A DNA stretch of 64,000 bases from JAWKUK01 sp041398605 (lineage in GTDB: Bacteria; Planctomycetota; UBA1135; GCA-002686595). The stretch spans positions 175,189-239,188 of the forward strand of contig JAWKUK010000012.1 in assembly GCA_041398605.1 (NCBI GenBank), written 5' to 3'. This document shows positions 43,723 to 53,158 of the stretch, piece after piece; position 1 is the first letter of the stretch, and the number at the start of each line of letters is the position of its first letter. A program made the position numbers and the translations under genes. The notes beneath the pieces were generated by a model. The model was given only the letters and a program-made list of their open reading frames with translations, had not been told where the DNA came from and searched no databases.

Positions 43723-45957
43723 ATGTCCACGAGATCGTGCTTTCTGTCGTTTTCGCGCGTCGCTTTGGCGGCGCTCGCCCTCGCTCCTACGGGCCTCTCC
43801 CAAGACGAGGCCGCCCAAGCCGGCCCGCGCGGCTGGTTGAACTGGCGCGGCCCGGAGCAGAGCGGCGCGTCCGCCGAGCGCGGGCTCTTCGACGTCCCGA
43901 AGCTCGACGGCGAAGGCCAGAACCTGCTCTGGACGTATCCCGTCCAGGGGCGCGGGACACCGGTGATCGCCGACGGGCGCGTCTTCGGCTGCGGCTACGT
44001 CGGCGAAGGCAAGGACATCCACGAGGTGCTGTTCTGCCTCGACGAGACGACGGGGCGCGAGCTCTGGTCGCACAGCTACCCCGACTTCGTGTCGGACGTC
44101 GTCTACTCGCGTTATTCGATCGGCAGCCCGACGATCGACCCCGAGACCGGGAACGTGTTCTCGATGACCGTGCCCGGCCTCATCCACGCGTTCACGCGTG
44201 ACGGAGAGCTGCTTTGGGAGCGCTCGCTGTTCGAAGACTTCGGCCGGCTCAGCTTCCCGAACGGGCGCACCGGGGCGCCGATGATCGAGGGTGACCTCGT
44301 CATCATGCACTTCATCTTCGCGAGCTGGGGGCCCCTCGGCCCCGCGCGCGACCGCTTCTACGCGTTCGACAAGCGGACCGGCGAAGCGGTGTGGGTCGCG
44401 GTCCCCGGGGTGACGCCGTACGACAACTCGCTCGCGATGCCGGTCCTCGAGGACCGCGGCGGGCGCACGGTGATGTACACGGGGCTCGGCTGCGGGAACG
44501 TCAGCGCGATCGACGTCTACACGGGCGACGTGCTCTGGCGCTTCCACGGGCTGCGCGGGGGCTACAACTCCAGCGCGCTGATCGACGGCGACCGCCTGAT
44601 CGCGGTCCACGGCCTCGAGAACGTCGACAGCAGCGTGATCGGGCGCATGGTCGCCCTCGACCTCACCGCGCAGCCGGAGGAGGGGGTCTTGCCCGCGTCC
44701 GCCGAGCTCTGGCGCCGCGACCTAGAGGCCTTCTCTAGCTCGCCTGCGCTCGCCAATGGGCGCGTCTACATCACGACGAAGGTCGGCGACCTCCACTGCC
44801 TCGACCCGCAGACCGGCGCGGACCACTGGCACATCAAGCTCGGGACGAGCCAGCTCCACGCGTCGCCCCTCGTCGCCGACGGCAAGGTCTACGTGCCGCT
44901 CCCCGAGGGGGACTTCGTCGTCGTCCGTGACGCTGGCGATGCGCCCGAAGTCCTCGGCTCGGTCAAGCTGGAGGGCAGCTGCCTCGGGCAGCCCTCGCTG
45001 TCGGGCGGGCGGATGTACGTGCACACGACGGCGAAGCTGTACTGCTTTGGCGAGCGCCTCGGCGAAGCGCCGATCTGGCCGACCAGGCCCGTCGCGCAAG
45101 GCGGCGAGGCGGTCCGCGTCCAGCTTGTCCCTGCGGACGCCTCCGTGCGGGTCGGCGACGTCGTCCCGCTCGAGCTGCGGCGCCTCGATGCATCCGGGCG
45201 AATGGTCGGCGTTGCGTCGGCCAGTGACATGACGGTCGCGCCGTCGCCGCTCCTGCGCCAAGACGCCAACGGACAGTGGATCGCTGCGAAGCCGGGCGCC
45301 GGCATGGTCAAGGTGGACGCCTTCGGCCAATCGACGACGGCGCGCCTGCGCGTCGTGCCGGGCTTGCCCTTTACCCAAGACTTCGAGGGTATCGCGCTCG
45401 ATCAAGCGGACGGCAAGTTTGCCTATCCGCCTGGCGAGTGGATGGGCGGCCGCATGAAGTGGCAGATCGTCGACCTGGACGGCCAGAAGGTCGCCGCGCG
45501 CAACATGTCGAACCCGCTGTTCCAGCGCACGATCAGCATGTTTGGCGACCCGCGCGAGTCGGGCTACACGATGCGCGTCGACGTGATGTCGGACGGCACG
45601 CGCCGGAGCATGTCGGCTGTCGGTGTCGTGCACCAGCGCTACCTCATCATCTTGAAGGGCAACCACCAGGAGCTCGAGGTCAGCTCGAACATGGAGCACC
45701 TGCGCGAGGTCGCGCCGTTCTCCTGGAAGCCCAAGACGTGGTACACGCTCGAGACGCGCGTCGACATCGAGGCCGACGGCTCAGCGCTTGTCCGCGCCAA
45801 GGCGTGGCCGCGGGGCGAGGCGCCGCCCGAGGCGTGGACCATCGAGGTCCGCGACCCGCTCGGCCACACCCACGGTGCGCCGGGTCTCTATGGTTTCACG
45901 CCCCAGAGCCGCTTCGCGGTGTACATGGACAATCTCAGCGTCACCCCCAATGACTGA
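43723..45957 (+). CDS. Secreted PQQ-like beta-propeller protein with C-terminal extension
   Basis: A 744-residue protein starting at ATG 43723 with a signal peptide (STRSCFLSFSRVALAALALA). Residues about 35-450 form a PQQ-type propeller: WRGPEQSG, VLFCLDETTGRELWSHSYPD, FYAFDKRTGEAVWVAVPG, VSAIDVYTGDVLWRFHG and LHCLDPQTGADHWHIKLG. Residues about 470-540 are a beta-sandwich (VRVGDVVPLELRRLDASGRM), and the last 200 residues resemble a concanavalin-type glucan-binding fold (FTQDFEGIAL, GEWMGGRMKWQIVDLD, WYTLETRVDIEADGSALVRA). The layout suggests a surface substrate-binding protein. It is the first gene of a long co-directional run. Confidence 0.88.
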   Translation: MSTRSCFLSFSRVALAALALAPTGLSQDEAAQAGPRGWLNWRGPEQSGASAERGLFDVPKLDGEGQNLLWTYPVQGRGTPVIADGRVFGCGYVGEGKDIHEVLFCLDETTGRELWSHSYPDFVSDVVYSRYSIGSPTIDPETGNVFSMTVPGLIHAFTRDGELLWERSLFEDFGRLSFPNGRTGAPMIEGDLVIMHFIFASWGPLGPARDRFYAFDKRTGEAVWVAVPGVTPYDNSLAMPVLEDRGGRTVMYTGLGCGNVSAIDVYTGDVLWRFHGLRGGYNSSALIDGDRLIAVHGLENVDSSVIGRMVALDLTAQPEEGVLPASAELWRRDLEAFSSSPALANGRVYITTKVGDLHCLDPQTGADHWHIKLGTSQLHASPLVADGKVYVPLPEGDFVVVRDAGDAPEVLGSVKLEGSCLGQPSLSGGRMYVHTTAKLYCFGERLGEAPIWPTRPVAQGGEAVRVQLVPADASVRVGDVVPLELRRLDASGRMVGVASASDMTVAPSPLLRQDANGQWIAAKPGAGMVKVDAFGQSTTARLRVVPGLPFTQDFEGIALDQADGKFAYPPGEWMGGRMKWQIVDLDGQKVAARNMSNPLFQRTISMFGDPRESGYTMRVDVMSDGTRRSMSAVGVVHQRYLIILKGNHQELEVSSNMEHLREVAPFSWKPKTWYTLETRVDIEADGSALVRAKAWPRGEAPPEAWTIEVRDPLGHTHGAPGLYGFTPQSRFAVYMDNLSVTPND

Positions 45958-45967
45958 CCTTCGGACG

Positions 45968-47509
45968 ATGCGCACAACGACCCAACTCCTCACTCTCGCG
46001 CTCGCGCTCGCAGCGCCTGGCCGCGCGCTCGCCCAGGACTGGCCCATGTGGGGCGGCGACGAGTCGCGCAACATGTCGTCCTCTGCGACCGGCCTGCCCT
46101 CGGACTTCAGCGCCGGCTCTTTCAAGAGCGGCACCGATGAGGTCGACCTCGCGACGACCAAGAAGGTGCGCTGGGTGGCGAAGCTCGGCTCGCAGAGCTA
46201 CGGCAACCCGACGATCGCGAACGGGCGTGTCTTCGTCGGCACCAACAATGACTCGCCGCGCAACCCGCGCTACAAGGGCGACAAGAGCGTCCTGTATGCG
46301 TTCGATGAAGCGACCGGCGCCTTCCAGTGGCAGCTCAACGTGCCGAAGCTCGGCACGGGCAAGGTGTCGGATTGGGAGTACCTCGGGATCTGCTCGTCGC
46401 CGACGATCGACGGCGACCGGATCTACCTCGTCACCAACCGGTGCGAGGTGATGTGCCTCGATGTGCATGGGATGGCCAACGGCAACGACGGGCCGTTCAT
46501 GGACGAGGGGAAGTACGTCGCGTGGCCGTCGGAGACCGGGCTCGAGATCGACCCCGCCGACGCGGACATCATCTGGGTCATGAACATGATCGACGAGTGC
46601 GGCGTGTTCCCGCACAACATCACGACCAGCTCCGTGCTCGTCGCGGGTGACAAGCTGTGGGTGACGTCGTCCAACGGCGTGGACTACGGCCACGTCGAGA
46701 CTCCGGCGCCGAACGCGCCGAGCCTCATTCTCCTCGACAAGCACACGGGCGCGCTGCTCGCTGAAGAGAGCTCAGGCCTCTCGTCACGGATCTTGCACTC
46801 GAACTGGTCCTCGCCGGCGTACTTCCGCGACGACGAGACGGAGTTCTGTGTCTTCGGTGGGCCCGACGGCGTGCTGTACGCGTTCTCCCCTGAGCCCGCG
46901 ACGGACGAGGACGGCTACAACGTGCTCCAGCTCTTGTGGAGCTACGACTGCAACCCGCCTGAGTACCGCGTCAAGGACGGCAAGGCGCTGCCTTACACGC
47001 ACCGCGAAGGCCCCAGCGAGGTCCTCGCGACGCCGATCGTGGCGGACGGGCTGATCTACGCGCCGATCGGTCAGGACCCTGAGCACGGTCCGGGCCTCGG
47101 CAACTTCGTGTGCGTCGACAAGCACGGCAAGCCGGTCTGGACCTACAAGAAGATCAATCGCTCGCTCTCGACGCCTGCTGTGGCGAACGGGCTGCTCTTC
47201 GCCTCCGACTTCTCTGGCTTCATCTATTGCCTCGACGCAAAGACTGGCGCCGAGCAGTGGATCCACGACACCAAGGGCCACATCTGGGCGTCGCCATTCA
47301 TCGCCGACGGCAAGCTGTTCCTCGGCAACGAGGACGGCTTCCTGACGATCATTCCTGCGCGGCGCGAGGTCGACCTGAAGAAGGAGGTCATCGAGATCGA
47401 CATGATCTCGCCGGTCTATTCCTCGGTCGTCGCCGCCAACGGCGCGCTCTATATCGCGACGCACACGCACCTCTATGCGATCGCGAACGACGCCGACGGC
47501 GCCAAGTGA
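45968..47509 (+). CDS. Secreted PQQ-like beta-propeller protein
   Basis: A 513-residue protein. ATG 45968 gives a clean signal peptide (RTTTQLLTLALALAAPGRAL); ATG 45950 overlapping the upstream stop is possible but delays the hydrophobic core. Propeller blades: WPMWGGDESRN, LYAFDEATGAFQWQLNVPKL, LVTNRCEVMCLDVHG, FVCVDKHGKPVWTYKKINR and FIYCLDAKTGAEQWIHDTKG. WGGDESRNMSS at the N-terminus is shared by many planctomycete PQQ-like proteins. No clear PQQ ligand set is seen, so an enzyme activity is not claimed. It lies 10 bases after the preceding propeller gene. Confidence 0.88.
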   Translation: MRTTTQLLTLALALAAPGRALAQDWPMWGGDESRNMSSSATGLPSDFSAGSFKSGTDEVDLATTKKVRWVAKLGSQSYGNPTIANGRVFVGTNNDSPRNPRYKGDKSVLYAFDEATGAFQWQLNVPKLGTGKVSDWEYLGICSSPTIDGDRIYLVTNRCEVMCLDVHGMANGNDGPFMDEGKYVAWPSETGLEIDPADADIIWVMNMIDECGVFPHNITTSSVLVAGDKLWVTSSNGVDYGHVETPAPNAPSLILLDKHTGALLAEESSGLSSRILHSNWSSPAYFRDDETEFCVFGGPDGVLYAFSPEPATDEDGYNVLQLLWSYDCNPPEYRVKDGKALPYTHREGPSEVLATPIVADGLIYAPIGQDPEHGPGLGNFVCVDKHGKPVWTYKKINRSLSTPAVANGLLFASDFSGFIYCLDAKTGAEQWIHDTKGHIWASPFIADGKLFLGNEDGFLTIIPARREVDLKKEVIEIDMISPVYSSVVAANGALYIATHTHLYAIANDADGAK

Positions 47510-47525
47510 AGTTGCGACCACTGCA

Positions 47526-47798
47526 ATGACGACCAAGGGCAAGCTTGCGTGGGGGCTCGTGCTCCTCGTTGCCGTGCTGCACTTCGACTTCTGGTGGTGG
47601 GACTCGACCACGATCGTCTTCGGCTTCGTGCCGCTGACGCTCGCTTTCCAGGTCGGGATCACCATCGGCGCAGCGCTCGCCTGGGCGCTGGTCATGCGCT
47701 ACGCGTGGCCGCGTGACGTCGAGGAGTGGGCGGCTGCCGCCGACGATCAAGCCGCCGCCGACGCGAGCGGGCCGTTCCAGTCTGGGGGCGTCCGGTGA
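47526..47798 (+). CDS. DUF3311 small membrane subunit
   Basis: A 90-residue protein with two transmembrane helices (LAWGLVLLVAVLHFDFWWWD and FGFVPLTLAFQVGITIGAAL) separated by the aromatic WWWDSTTIVFGF loop, the DUF3311 pattern. DUF3311 genes are often paired with sodium/solute symporters, and here the stop overlaps the next start by one base. It is probably an accessory subunit of the transporter. Confidence 0.85.
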   Translation: MTTKGKLAWGLVLLVAVLHFDFWWWDSTTIVFGFVPLTLAFQVGITIGAALAWALVMRYAWPRDVEEWAAAADDQAAADASGPFQSGGVR

Positions 47799-49405
47799 TG
47801 CTCGCTGTGTTGACTCCCGCGGCGGACGCGGTGTCCCGGATCCCGCTGTACGTGGTCGCCGCGTACCTCGTGTTGCTGCTGATCCTCGGGACGTTGGTCG
47901 GTCGGCTCTTCCGTGGGACGAGCTCCGACTTCTTCGTCGCCGAGCGCTCGATCGGGCCCGTGCTGCTCTTGATGAGCGTCTTCGGCACGACGATGACGGC
48001 CTTCGCGCTGGTCGGCTCGACCGGCGAAGCTTGGGAGCGCGGCGCAGGCGTGTACGGGCTCATGGCGTCCGCCTCGGGGATCGTCCACTCGCTCGTGTTC
48101 TTCTTGGTCGGAATCAAGCTGTGGGCGATCGGCAAGCGCCACGGCTTCATGACTCAAGTCGAGTACTTCCGCGCGCGGTACCGCTCGACCCGGATCGGGT
48201 ACCTCCTGTTTCCGATCCTGGTCGTGCTCGTCGTGCCGTACCTCTTGATCGGGATCCTCGGCGCGGGGGTGTCCCTGCGCGGCGTGACGGTCGGGATGTT
48301 CCCTGAGACGTTCCCGGGGCAATTGAACGCGGTGACCGGCAAGCTGATGTTCGTCGGCGCCGTTCCGCCCTGGCTTACGGGGCTCGTGGTCTGCGCGGTC
48401 GTCCTCTATTACATCTTCACCGGCGGCCTGCGCTCAGCGGCTTGGGCGAACGCGTTCCAGACCCTCGTCTTCATGATCACGGGCGTCGTCGCGTTCCTCT
48501 TGATCTCGAACGAGCTCGGCGGCCTGAATGCGGCGACGGACGCGGTGTTGCAGCGCTCCCCGCAGCACCTGACCCGTGCAGGGATGGGCATCGGCAAGCT
48601 CGAGTTCCTGTCCTACATGTTCGTGCCGCTGTCGGTCGGCATGTTCCCGCACCTGTTCCAACACTGGCTGACTGCGAAGCGCGCGTCGAGCTTCAAGCTC
48701 ACGACGATCGCGCACCCGCTCTTCATCGGGATCGTCTGGGTGCCGTGCATCTTGATCGGCATCTGGGCGGCAGGCGCGGGGGTGATCCCGCCGGGGAACA
48801 ACCCGAACGCGCTCCTGCCGAAGATGGTCGACCAGTACCTGCACAATCCCTACCTCACCGGGCTGCTGATCGCGGGGATCTTGGCGGCGATCATGTCGTC
48901 GCTCGATTCGCAGTTCGTCTGCCTCGGGACGATGTTCACACGTGACATCGTCGTGGCGAGCCTCGGCAAGGACCGCTTCACCGACCGGCAGTTGCTGTCC
49001 TTCGGCCGCGGCTTCATCGTCGCGATCGTCGCCGTGACGTACGTCATCTCGCTCTTTCCGCCGCCGAAGATCTTCGACCTGGCGGTTTGGTGCTTCAGCG
49101 GCTTCTCGGGCCTCTTCCCGCTCGTCCTCGCCTCGGTCTATTGGCGCCGCGCGACCAAGGCGGGCGCCTATGCCTCGATCCTGGCTGCCGTCGCGACCTG
49201 GGGTTGGTTCTTCTGGAACGGCCTCGTCCAGCCGACGCTGGCCGGCGAAGTCGTCCACGGCGAGCCCTTGATCGGCGGGATGATGCCCGTCGCCTTTGTC
49301 GTCGCAGCGTCCGCCGCCGCGATGGTCGTGGTCAGCCTCCTCACGAGCCCGCCGCCGGAGGAGCACGTCGAGCGCTTCATGGTCAGCACGAGGGATATCG
49401 GATGA
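47798..49405 (+). CDS. Sodium:solute symporter (SSS family)
   Basis: A 535-residue protein from ATG 47798 with about 13 transmembrane helices. SSS features include DFFVAERSIGPVLLLMSVFG near helix 2, GVYGLMASASGIVHSL, YYIFTGGLRSAAWANAFQTL and the sodium-site region LAAIMSSLDSQFVCLGTMFT. It couples sodium influx to uptake of a solute, which might be sugar, acetate, proline or another acid. Neighbouring genes suggest a substrate related to acids, aldehydes or alcohols. It overlaps the DUF3311 subunit gene by one base and the LuxE-like gene by four (ATGA), so expression is coupled. Confidence 0.93.
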   Translation: MLAVLTPAADAVSRIPLYVVAAYLVLLLILGTLVGRLFRGTSSDFFVAERSIGPVLLLMSVFGTTMTAFALVGSTGEAWERGAGVYGLMASASGIVHSLVFFLVGIKLWAIGKRHGFMTQVEYFRARYRSTRIGYLLFPILVVLVVPYLLIGILGAGVSLRGVTVGMFPETFPGQLNAVTGKLMFVGAVPPWLTGLVVCAVVLYYIFTGGLRSAAWANAFQTLVFMITGVVAFLLISNELGGLNAATDAVLQRSPQHLTRAGMGIGKLEFLSYMFVPLSVGMFPHLFQHWLTAKRASSFKLTTIAHPLFIGIVWVPCILIGIWAAGAGVIPPGNNPNALLPKMVDQYLHNPYLTGLLIAGILAAIMSSLDSQFVCLGTMFTRDIVVASLGKDRFTDRQLLSFGRGFIVAIVAVTYVISLFPPPKIFDLAVWCFSGFSGLFPLVLASVYWRRATKAGAYASILAAVATWGWFFWNGLVQPTLAGEVVHGEPLIGGMMPVAFVVAASAAAMVVVSLLTSPPPEEHVERFMVSTRDIG

Positions 49406-50487
49406 GCTCCAACGCGACGGAGAGTCAGATCGTCGAGGCCCGCGCGCGCCTCGACGCGCAGGTGCGCGACGTAATCGCGCACCACTTCTCGCCCGAGACG
49501 GGGACCCCGGTCTGGCTCGAGTATGCCGAGCGCGCCGGCTGGGACCCGCGCCGCGAGGTCCAGACGTTCGAGGACCTCATCGCGCGCTTCGAGAACTTCG
49601 ACGGCGAGCGGCTGCGCAACGACCCCCACGAGCGCTGGATCCCGCGCGCGTTCGCGGGCCGGCCGTTCACGATCTTCGAGACCGGCGGCTCGACGGGGAT
49701 GCCGAAGCAGCGCATCGGTTGGGACGACTACAAGCACGACTACGAGCAGTTCTCGGCGACATTGTCCGACGAGGCGTTCCCGCCCGGCGGCTTCTGGTTG
49801 ATGGTCGGCCCCACGGGGCCGCGCCGCTTGCGCCTCGCGATCGAGCACTTGGCGAACTACCGCGGCTCGTCGTGTTACTTCGTGGACCTCGACCCGCGCT
49901 GGGTGAAGAAGCTGATCTCGTCCGGGCAAGGCGACCAGGCGAAGGCGTACATGCGCCACGTCGTGGACCAGGCGCTGGTGATCTTGAAGCACCGCAAAGT
50001 CTCGGCGCTCTTTACCACGCCACGCTTGCTCGAGGCGCTCGGCGAGGAGATCTCGATCCCCGACGCGGGCATCAAGGGCGTGTTCTGCGGTGGTACTGAG
50101 ATGTCGCCGCAGATGGTGCGCTTCCTGTGCGAAGAGCTGCTCGAGCGCCGCGTCGCGTTCGTTCCGACCTATGGCAACACGCTCATGGGCCTCGCGTGTT
50201 CGCGTCCGGGCTTCGAGGACGAGGGCTACTCGATCACGTACCACGCGCCCGAGCCGCGCGCGGTCTTGCGCGTGACCGACCCGGAGGACTCGCGCAAGCT
50301 CGTGCCGCACGGCGAGTGGGGCCGCGTCGAGCTGACGACCCTCACGAAGGAGCTCTTCTTGCCGCGCTTCCTCGAGCGCGACGCGGCGAAGCGCGCGCTG
50401 CCTTGCGAGCCGTACCCGTGGGACGGCGTCGCCGAGGTCAAGCCGTACGCCAAGAACGAAGAGAAGATCGTGGAGGGCGTCTATTGA
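49402..50487 (+). CDS. LuxE-like acyl-activating (AMP-forming) protein
   Basis: A 361-residue protein. FETGGSTGMPKQRIGWDDY is the AMP-binding P-loop of adenylate-forming enzymes, and KGVFCGGTEMSPQMVRFLCE plus YGNTLMGLACSRPG resemble the second nucleotide motif. At about 360 residues it is closer in size to LuxE acyl-protein synthetase than to 500-650-residue acyl-CoA ligases. LuxE activates fatty acids as acyl-AMP and passes the acyl group to a reductase partner. The next gene is an aldehyde dehydrogenase of LuxC size. Start ATG 49402 overlaps the symporter stop. Substrate unknown. Confidence 0.8.
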   Translation: MSSNATESQIVEARARLDAQVRDVIAHHFSPETGTPVWLEYAERAGWDPRREVQTFEDLIARFENFDGERLRNDPHERWIPRAFAGRPFTIFETGGSTGMPKQRIGWDDYKHDYEQFSATLSDEAFPPGGFWLMVGPTGPRRLRLAIEHLANYRGSSCYFVDLDPRWVKKLISSGQGDQAKAYMRHVVDQALVILKHRKVSALFTTPRLLEALGEEISIPDAGIKGVFCGGTEMSPQMVRFLCEELLERRVAFVPTYGNTLMGLACSRPGFEDEGYSITYHAPEPRAVLRVTDPEDSRKLVPHGEWGRVELTTLTKELFLPRFLERDAAKRALPCEPYPWDGVAEVKPYAKNEEKIVEGVY

Positions 50488-51935
50488 GCGCCAAGGTCCA
50501 CGTCGTGCCGCACTTCCCGGCGCTGCGCGCGGGCAAGGAGTACGAGAGCCTCGACCGCACGACACTCGCCTCGCACCGAGACGGCGAGCCCGTCGCGGCC
50601 GTGTCGCAGGTCAACGCGGGGATCCTGCGCCGCGACCTGCGCAGCGCCGGCGACCGCGCGCGGCGCCTGCGCGCCATGCCCGTGGCCGAGCGCATCGCGC
50701 GCTGTCAGGACGCGGCGCGGATCTTCCTCGAGGACGCGCTGCCTATCGGCGGCGACGTCACTCAGACGCCCGATGAGTACGTCGCGGCCCTTTCGAGCAC
50801 GAGCGGCCTGCCGCACGTCATGTGCCGGGCCAACATGGAGAAGTGCGCCCTCGTGCTGCGCGAGATGCCGACCATCTTGCGCGGCCTGACACGCGGCATG
50901 GACCCGAGCGTGCTCGACACCGGCGCCGGGCGCCACGGCGACGTGCCGGTGTGGTACACGCCGACGGCGGACGTCCTCGGCGCGGTGCTGCCGAGCAACT
51001 CACCGGGCGTGCACTCGCTGTGGATCCCCTCGGTCGCGCTGGGCGTGCCGATCGCGCTGAAGCCCGGGCGCGAGGAGCCGTGGACGCCGATGCGCATCGT
51101 GCGCGCGCTGATCGCGGCGGGCTTCCCGGCGGACTCGTTCAGCCTCTATCCGACCGACCACGAAGGCGCAGGCGCGCTGCTCGAGGTCGCCGGCCGCTCG
51201 CTGCTCTTCGGCGACGCGAACGTCGCGGCGAAGTACGCCGGGGACCCGCGCATCGAGATCCACGGGCCGGGGCGCAGCAAGGTGCTGCTCGGCGCGGACG
51301 TCGCGGCGGACTTCGAGCGCTACCTCGACGTCATCGTGGCGTCGGTCGCGGCGAACGGCGGCCGCAGCTGCATCAATGCTTCGGCCGTGTACACGCCGAG
51401 CCACGGCTGCGCGCTCGCCGAAGCGCTCGCCGCGCGCCTCGCCGCCATCGTCCCTCGGCGCTTCGACGATCCGAGCGCAGGGCTCGCGGCCTTCGCGAAC
51501 CCGGCCTTCGCCGGCATGATGGATGACGCGATCGAGGGCGCGCTCGCGGCTGGCGGCGCGCGCGACGTCACGGCAGCGCACCGCGGCGGCCCGCGCAAGG
51601 TGACCTTCGAAGGCGCGACGTACCTCTCGCCGACGGTCGTGCACTGCGACTCGCTCGCGCACCCGCTGGCGAACACCGAGTACATGTTCCCGTTCACGAG
51701 CGTCGTCGAGGTGCCGCAGGCTGACATGCTCCATGTGATCGGCCCGAGCCTCGTCGTCTCGGCGATCACGCGTGACGCTGGCTTCGCCGCGGACCTCTTG
51801 CGTACGCACACGATCAGCCGGCTCAACCTCGGGCCGCTGCCGACCTCGCGCGTCGAGTGGGACCAGCCGCACGAGGGCAACCTGTTCGAGTTCCTCTACG
51901 AACGCCGCGCGTTGTCGCGCGCCGAGGGCTGGTGA
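50484..51935 (+). CDS. Aldehyde dehydrogenase family protein (acyl reductase-like)
   Basis: A 483-residue ALDH-fold protein. TTG 50484 is the start, overlapping the upstream stop (TTGA). TADVLGAVLPSNSPGVHSLW and GVPIALKPGREEPWTP form the NAD(P)-binding region, and NGGRSCINASAVY supplies the nucleophilic Cys. YLSPTVVHCDSLAHPLANTE is a later conserved segment. Members oxidise aldehydes to acids or, as in LuxC-type and acylating forms, reduce acyl groups. Its position between the LuxE-like activator and an Fe-type alcohol dehydrogenase suggests an acid-aldehyde-alcohol route. Direction is not decidable from sequence. Stop overlaps the next GTG start. Confidence 0.9.
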   Translation: MSAKVHVVPHFPALRAGKEYESLDRTTLASHRDGEPVAAVSQVNAGILRRDLRSAGDRARRLRAMPVAERIARCQDAARIFLEDALPIGGDVTQTPDEYVAALSSTSGLPHVMCRANMEKCALVLREMPTILRGLTRGMDPSVLDTGAGRHGDVPVWYTPTADVLGAVLPSNSPGVHSLWIPSVALGVPIALKPGREEPWTPMRIVRALIAAGFPADSFSLYPTDHEGAGALLEVAGRSLLFGDANVAAKYAGDPRIEIHGPGRSKVLLGADVAADFERYLDVIVASVAANGGRSCINASAVYTPSHGCALAEALAARLAAIVPRRFDDPSAGLAAFANPAFAGMMDDAIEGALAAGGARDVTAAHRGGPRKVTFEGATYLSPTVVHCDSLAHPLANTEYMFPFTSVVEVPQADMLHVIGPSLVVSAITRDAGFAADLLRTHTISRLNLGPLPTSRVEWDQPHEGNLFEFLYERRALSRAEGW

Positions 51936-53086
51936 CCGCGCCCGCGGGCTTTCAGGACGACGAGAAGACCCGCGTCGTCGAGGGCGCGGGGGCGCTGGCA
52001 CAGCTCGGCGTGCACGCGCGCGCCCTTGGCGGCGCGCGTGTGTTCCTCGTCAGCGACCCCGGCGTCGTCCGCGCTGGCCACGGGCCCCGCGCGGCGGCGC
52101 TGCTGCGGGCCGCTGGCCTCACGGTGCAGGAGTTCTCCGAGGTCGGCGAGAACCCGTCGACCGAGGACGTCGCGCGCGGGCTCGAGCGGGCGCGTGCGTT
52201 CCGCCCGGACCTCTTTGTCGCCGTCGGTGGCGGCAGCCCGATCGACGCCGCGAAGGGCGTGAACTTCCTGCTCGTCTGCGGCGGCGCGATGCGTGACTAC
52301 TGGGGCCATGACAAGGCGACCAAGCCCTTGCTGCCGCTGATCGCGGTGCCGACGACGGCGGGCACGGGCTCCGAGGTGCAGTCGTTCGCGCTCATCAGCG
52401 ACGCCGAGACACACCGCAAGATGGCGTGCGGTGACCCGAGCGCCGCGCCGCGCATCGCGCTGCTCGACCCGGAGCTGACGCTGTCCATGCCCCCGTTCGT
52501 GACCGCGTGCACGGGGCTCGACACGCTGGCGCACGCGGTCGAGAGCGCTGTATCGCGGCCGCGCAACGAGCGCTCGCGCGCCTACTCGCGCGCGGCATTC
52601 TCGGCCGCGTACGCGGCGCTCCCGCGCGTCCTCGCCGACCCGCGCGACCTCGACGCGCGCGCGGCGATGCTGCGCGCGGCGGCGCTCGCGGGCCTCGCGA
52701 TCGAGCACTCGATGCTCGGCGCCGCGCACTCCATGGCGAACCCGCTGACGGCGCACCACGGGGTCCCGCACGGCCAAGCTGTGGGGACGCTCTTGCCGCA
52801 TGTCGTGCGCTTCAACGCCCTCGACGAGGGCGCCCGCGGCGAGTACCTCGAGCTGGCACGGCTCGCTGACCTCGCGGGCAGCAGCGACCCCGTCGCGGCG
52901 CTGGCGGACGGCCTCGGCGCGCTGGTCTCGCGCGCGGGGCTGCCGGCGGGGCTCGCCGCGCTCGGCGTCGCAGCGGCCGACGTCCCGCGCCTCGCGGCGG
53001 AGTCCGCCCAGCAATGGACCGCAGGCTTCAACCCGCGCTCTGTGGTGGGCGCGGACTTCGAGGTGCTCCTCCTTGCGGCGCTCTGA
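51932..53086 (+). CDS. Iron-containing alcohol dehydrogenase
   Basis: A 384-residue group III alcohol dehydrogenase from GTG 51932, which overlaps the preceding stop (GTGA). FVAVGGGSPIDAAKGVNFL is the NAD-binding GGGS motif, and PTTAGTGSEVQSFALI is family-typical. The metal-binding His set lies in EHSMLGAAHSMANPLTAHHG and VPHGQAVGTLLPHV. It interconverts an alcohol and an aldehyde with NAD(P). It is coupled to the aldehyde dehydrogenase and LuxE-like genes, forming a plausible three-step module. Confidence 0.95.
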   Translation: MTAPAGFQDDEKTRVVEGAGALAQLGVHARALGGARVFLVSDPGVVRAGHGPRAAALLRAAGLTVQEFSEVGENPSTEDVARGLERARAFRPDLFVAVGGGSPIDAAKGVNFLLVCGGAMRDYWGHDKATKPLLPLIAVPTTAGTGSEVQSFALISDAETHRKMACGDPSAAPRIALLDPELTLSMPPFVTACTGLDTLAHAVESAVSRPRNERSRAYSRAAFSAAYAALPRVLADPRDLDARAAMLRAAALAGLAIEHSMLGAAHSMANPLTAHHGVPHGQAVGTLLPHVVRFNALDEGARGEYLELARLADLAGSSDPVAALADGLGALVSRAGLPAGLAALGVAAADVPRLAAESAQQWTAGFNPRSVVGADFEVLLLAAL

Positions 53087-53158
53087 CCAAGCGCGCGGCA
53101 GCTCTGTTGGCGGCGCTCGCACGCAGCGCGCGGCGGCGCCCGTGGTACCTTGCGCGCC

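Noticed and set aside
45950..45967. ATG 45950 as the start of the propeller gene
   Set aside because: It overlaps the upstream stop (ATGA), which is attractive, but adds six residues before a signal peptide that starts properly at ATG 45968.
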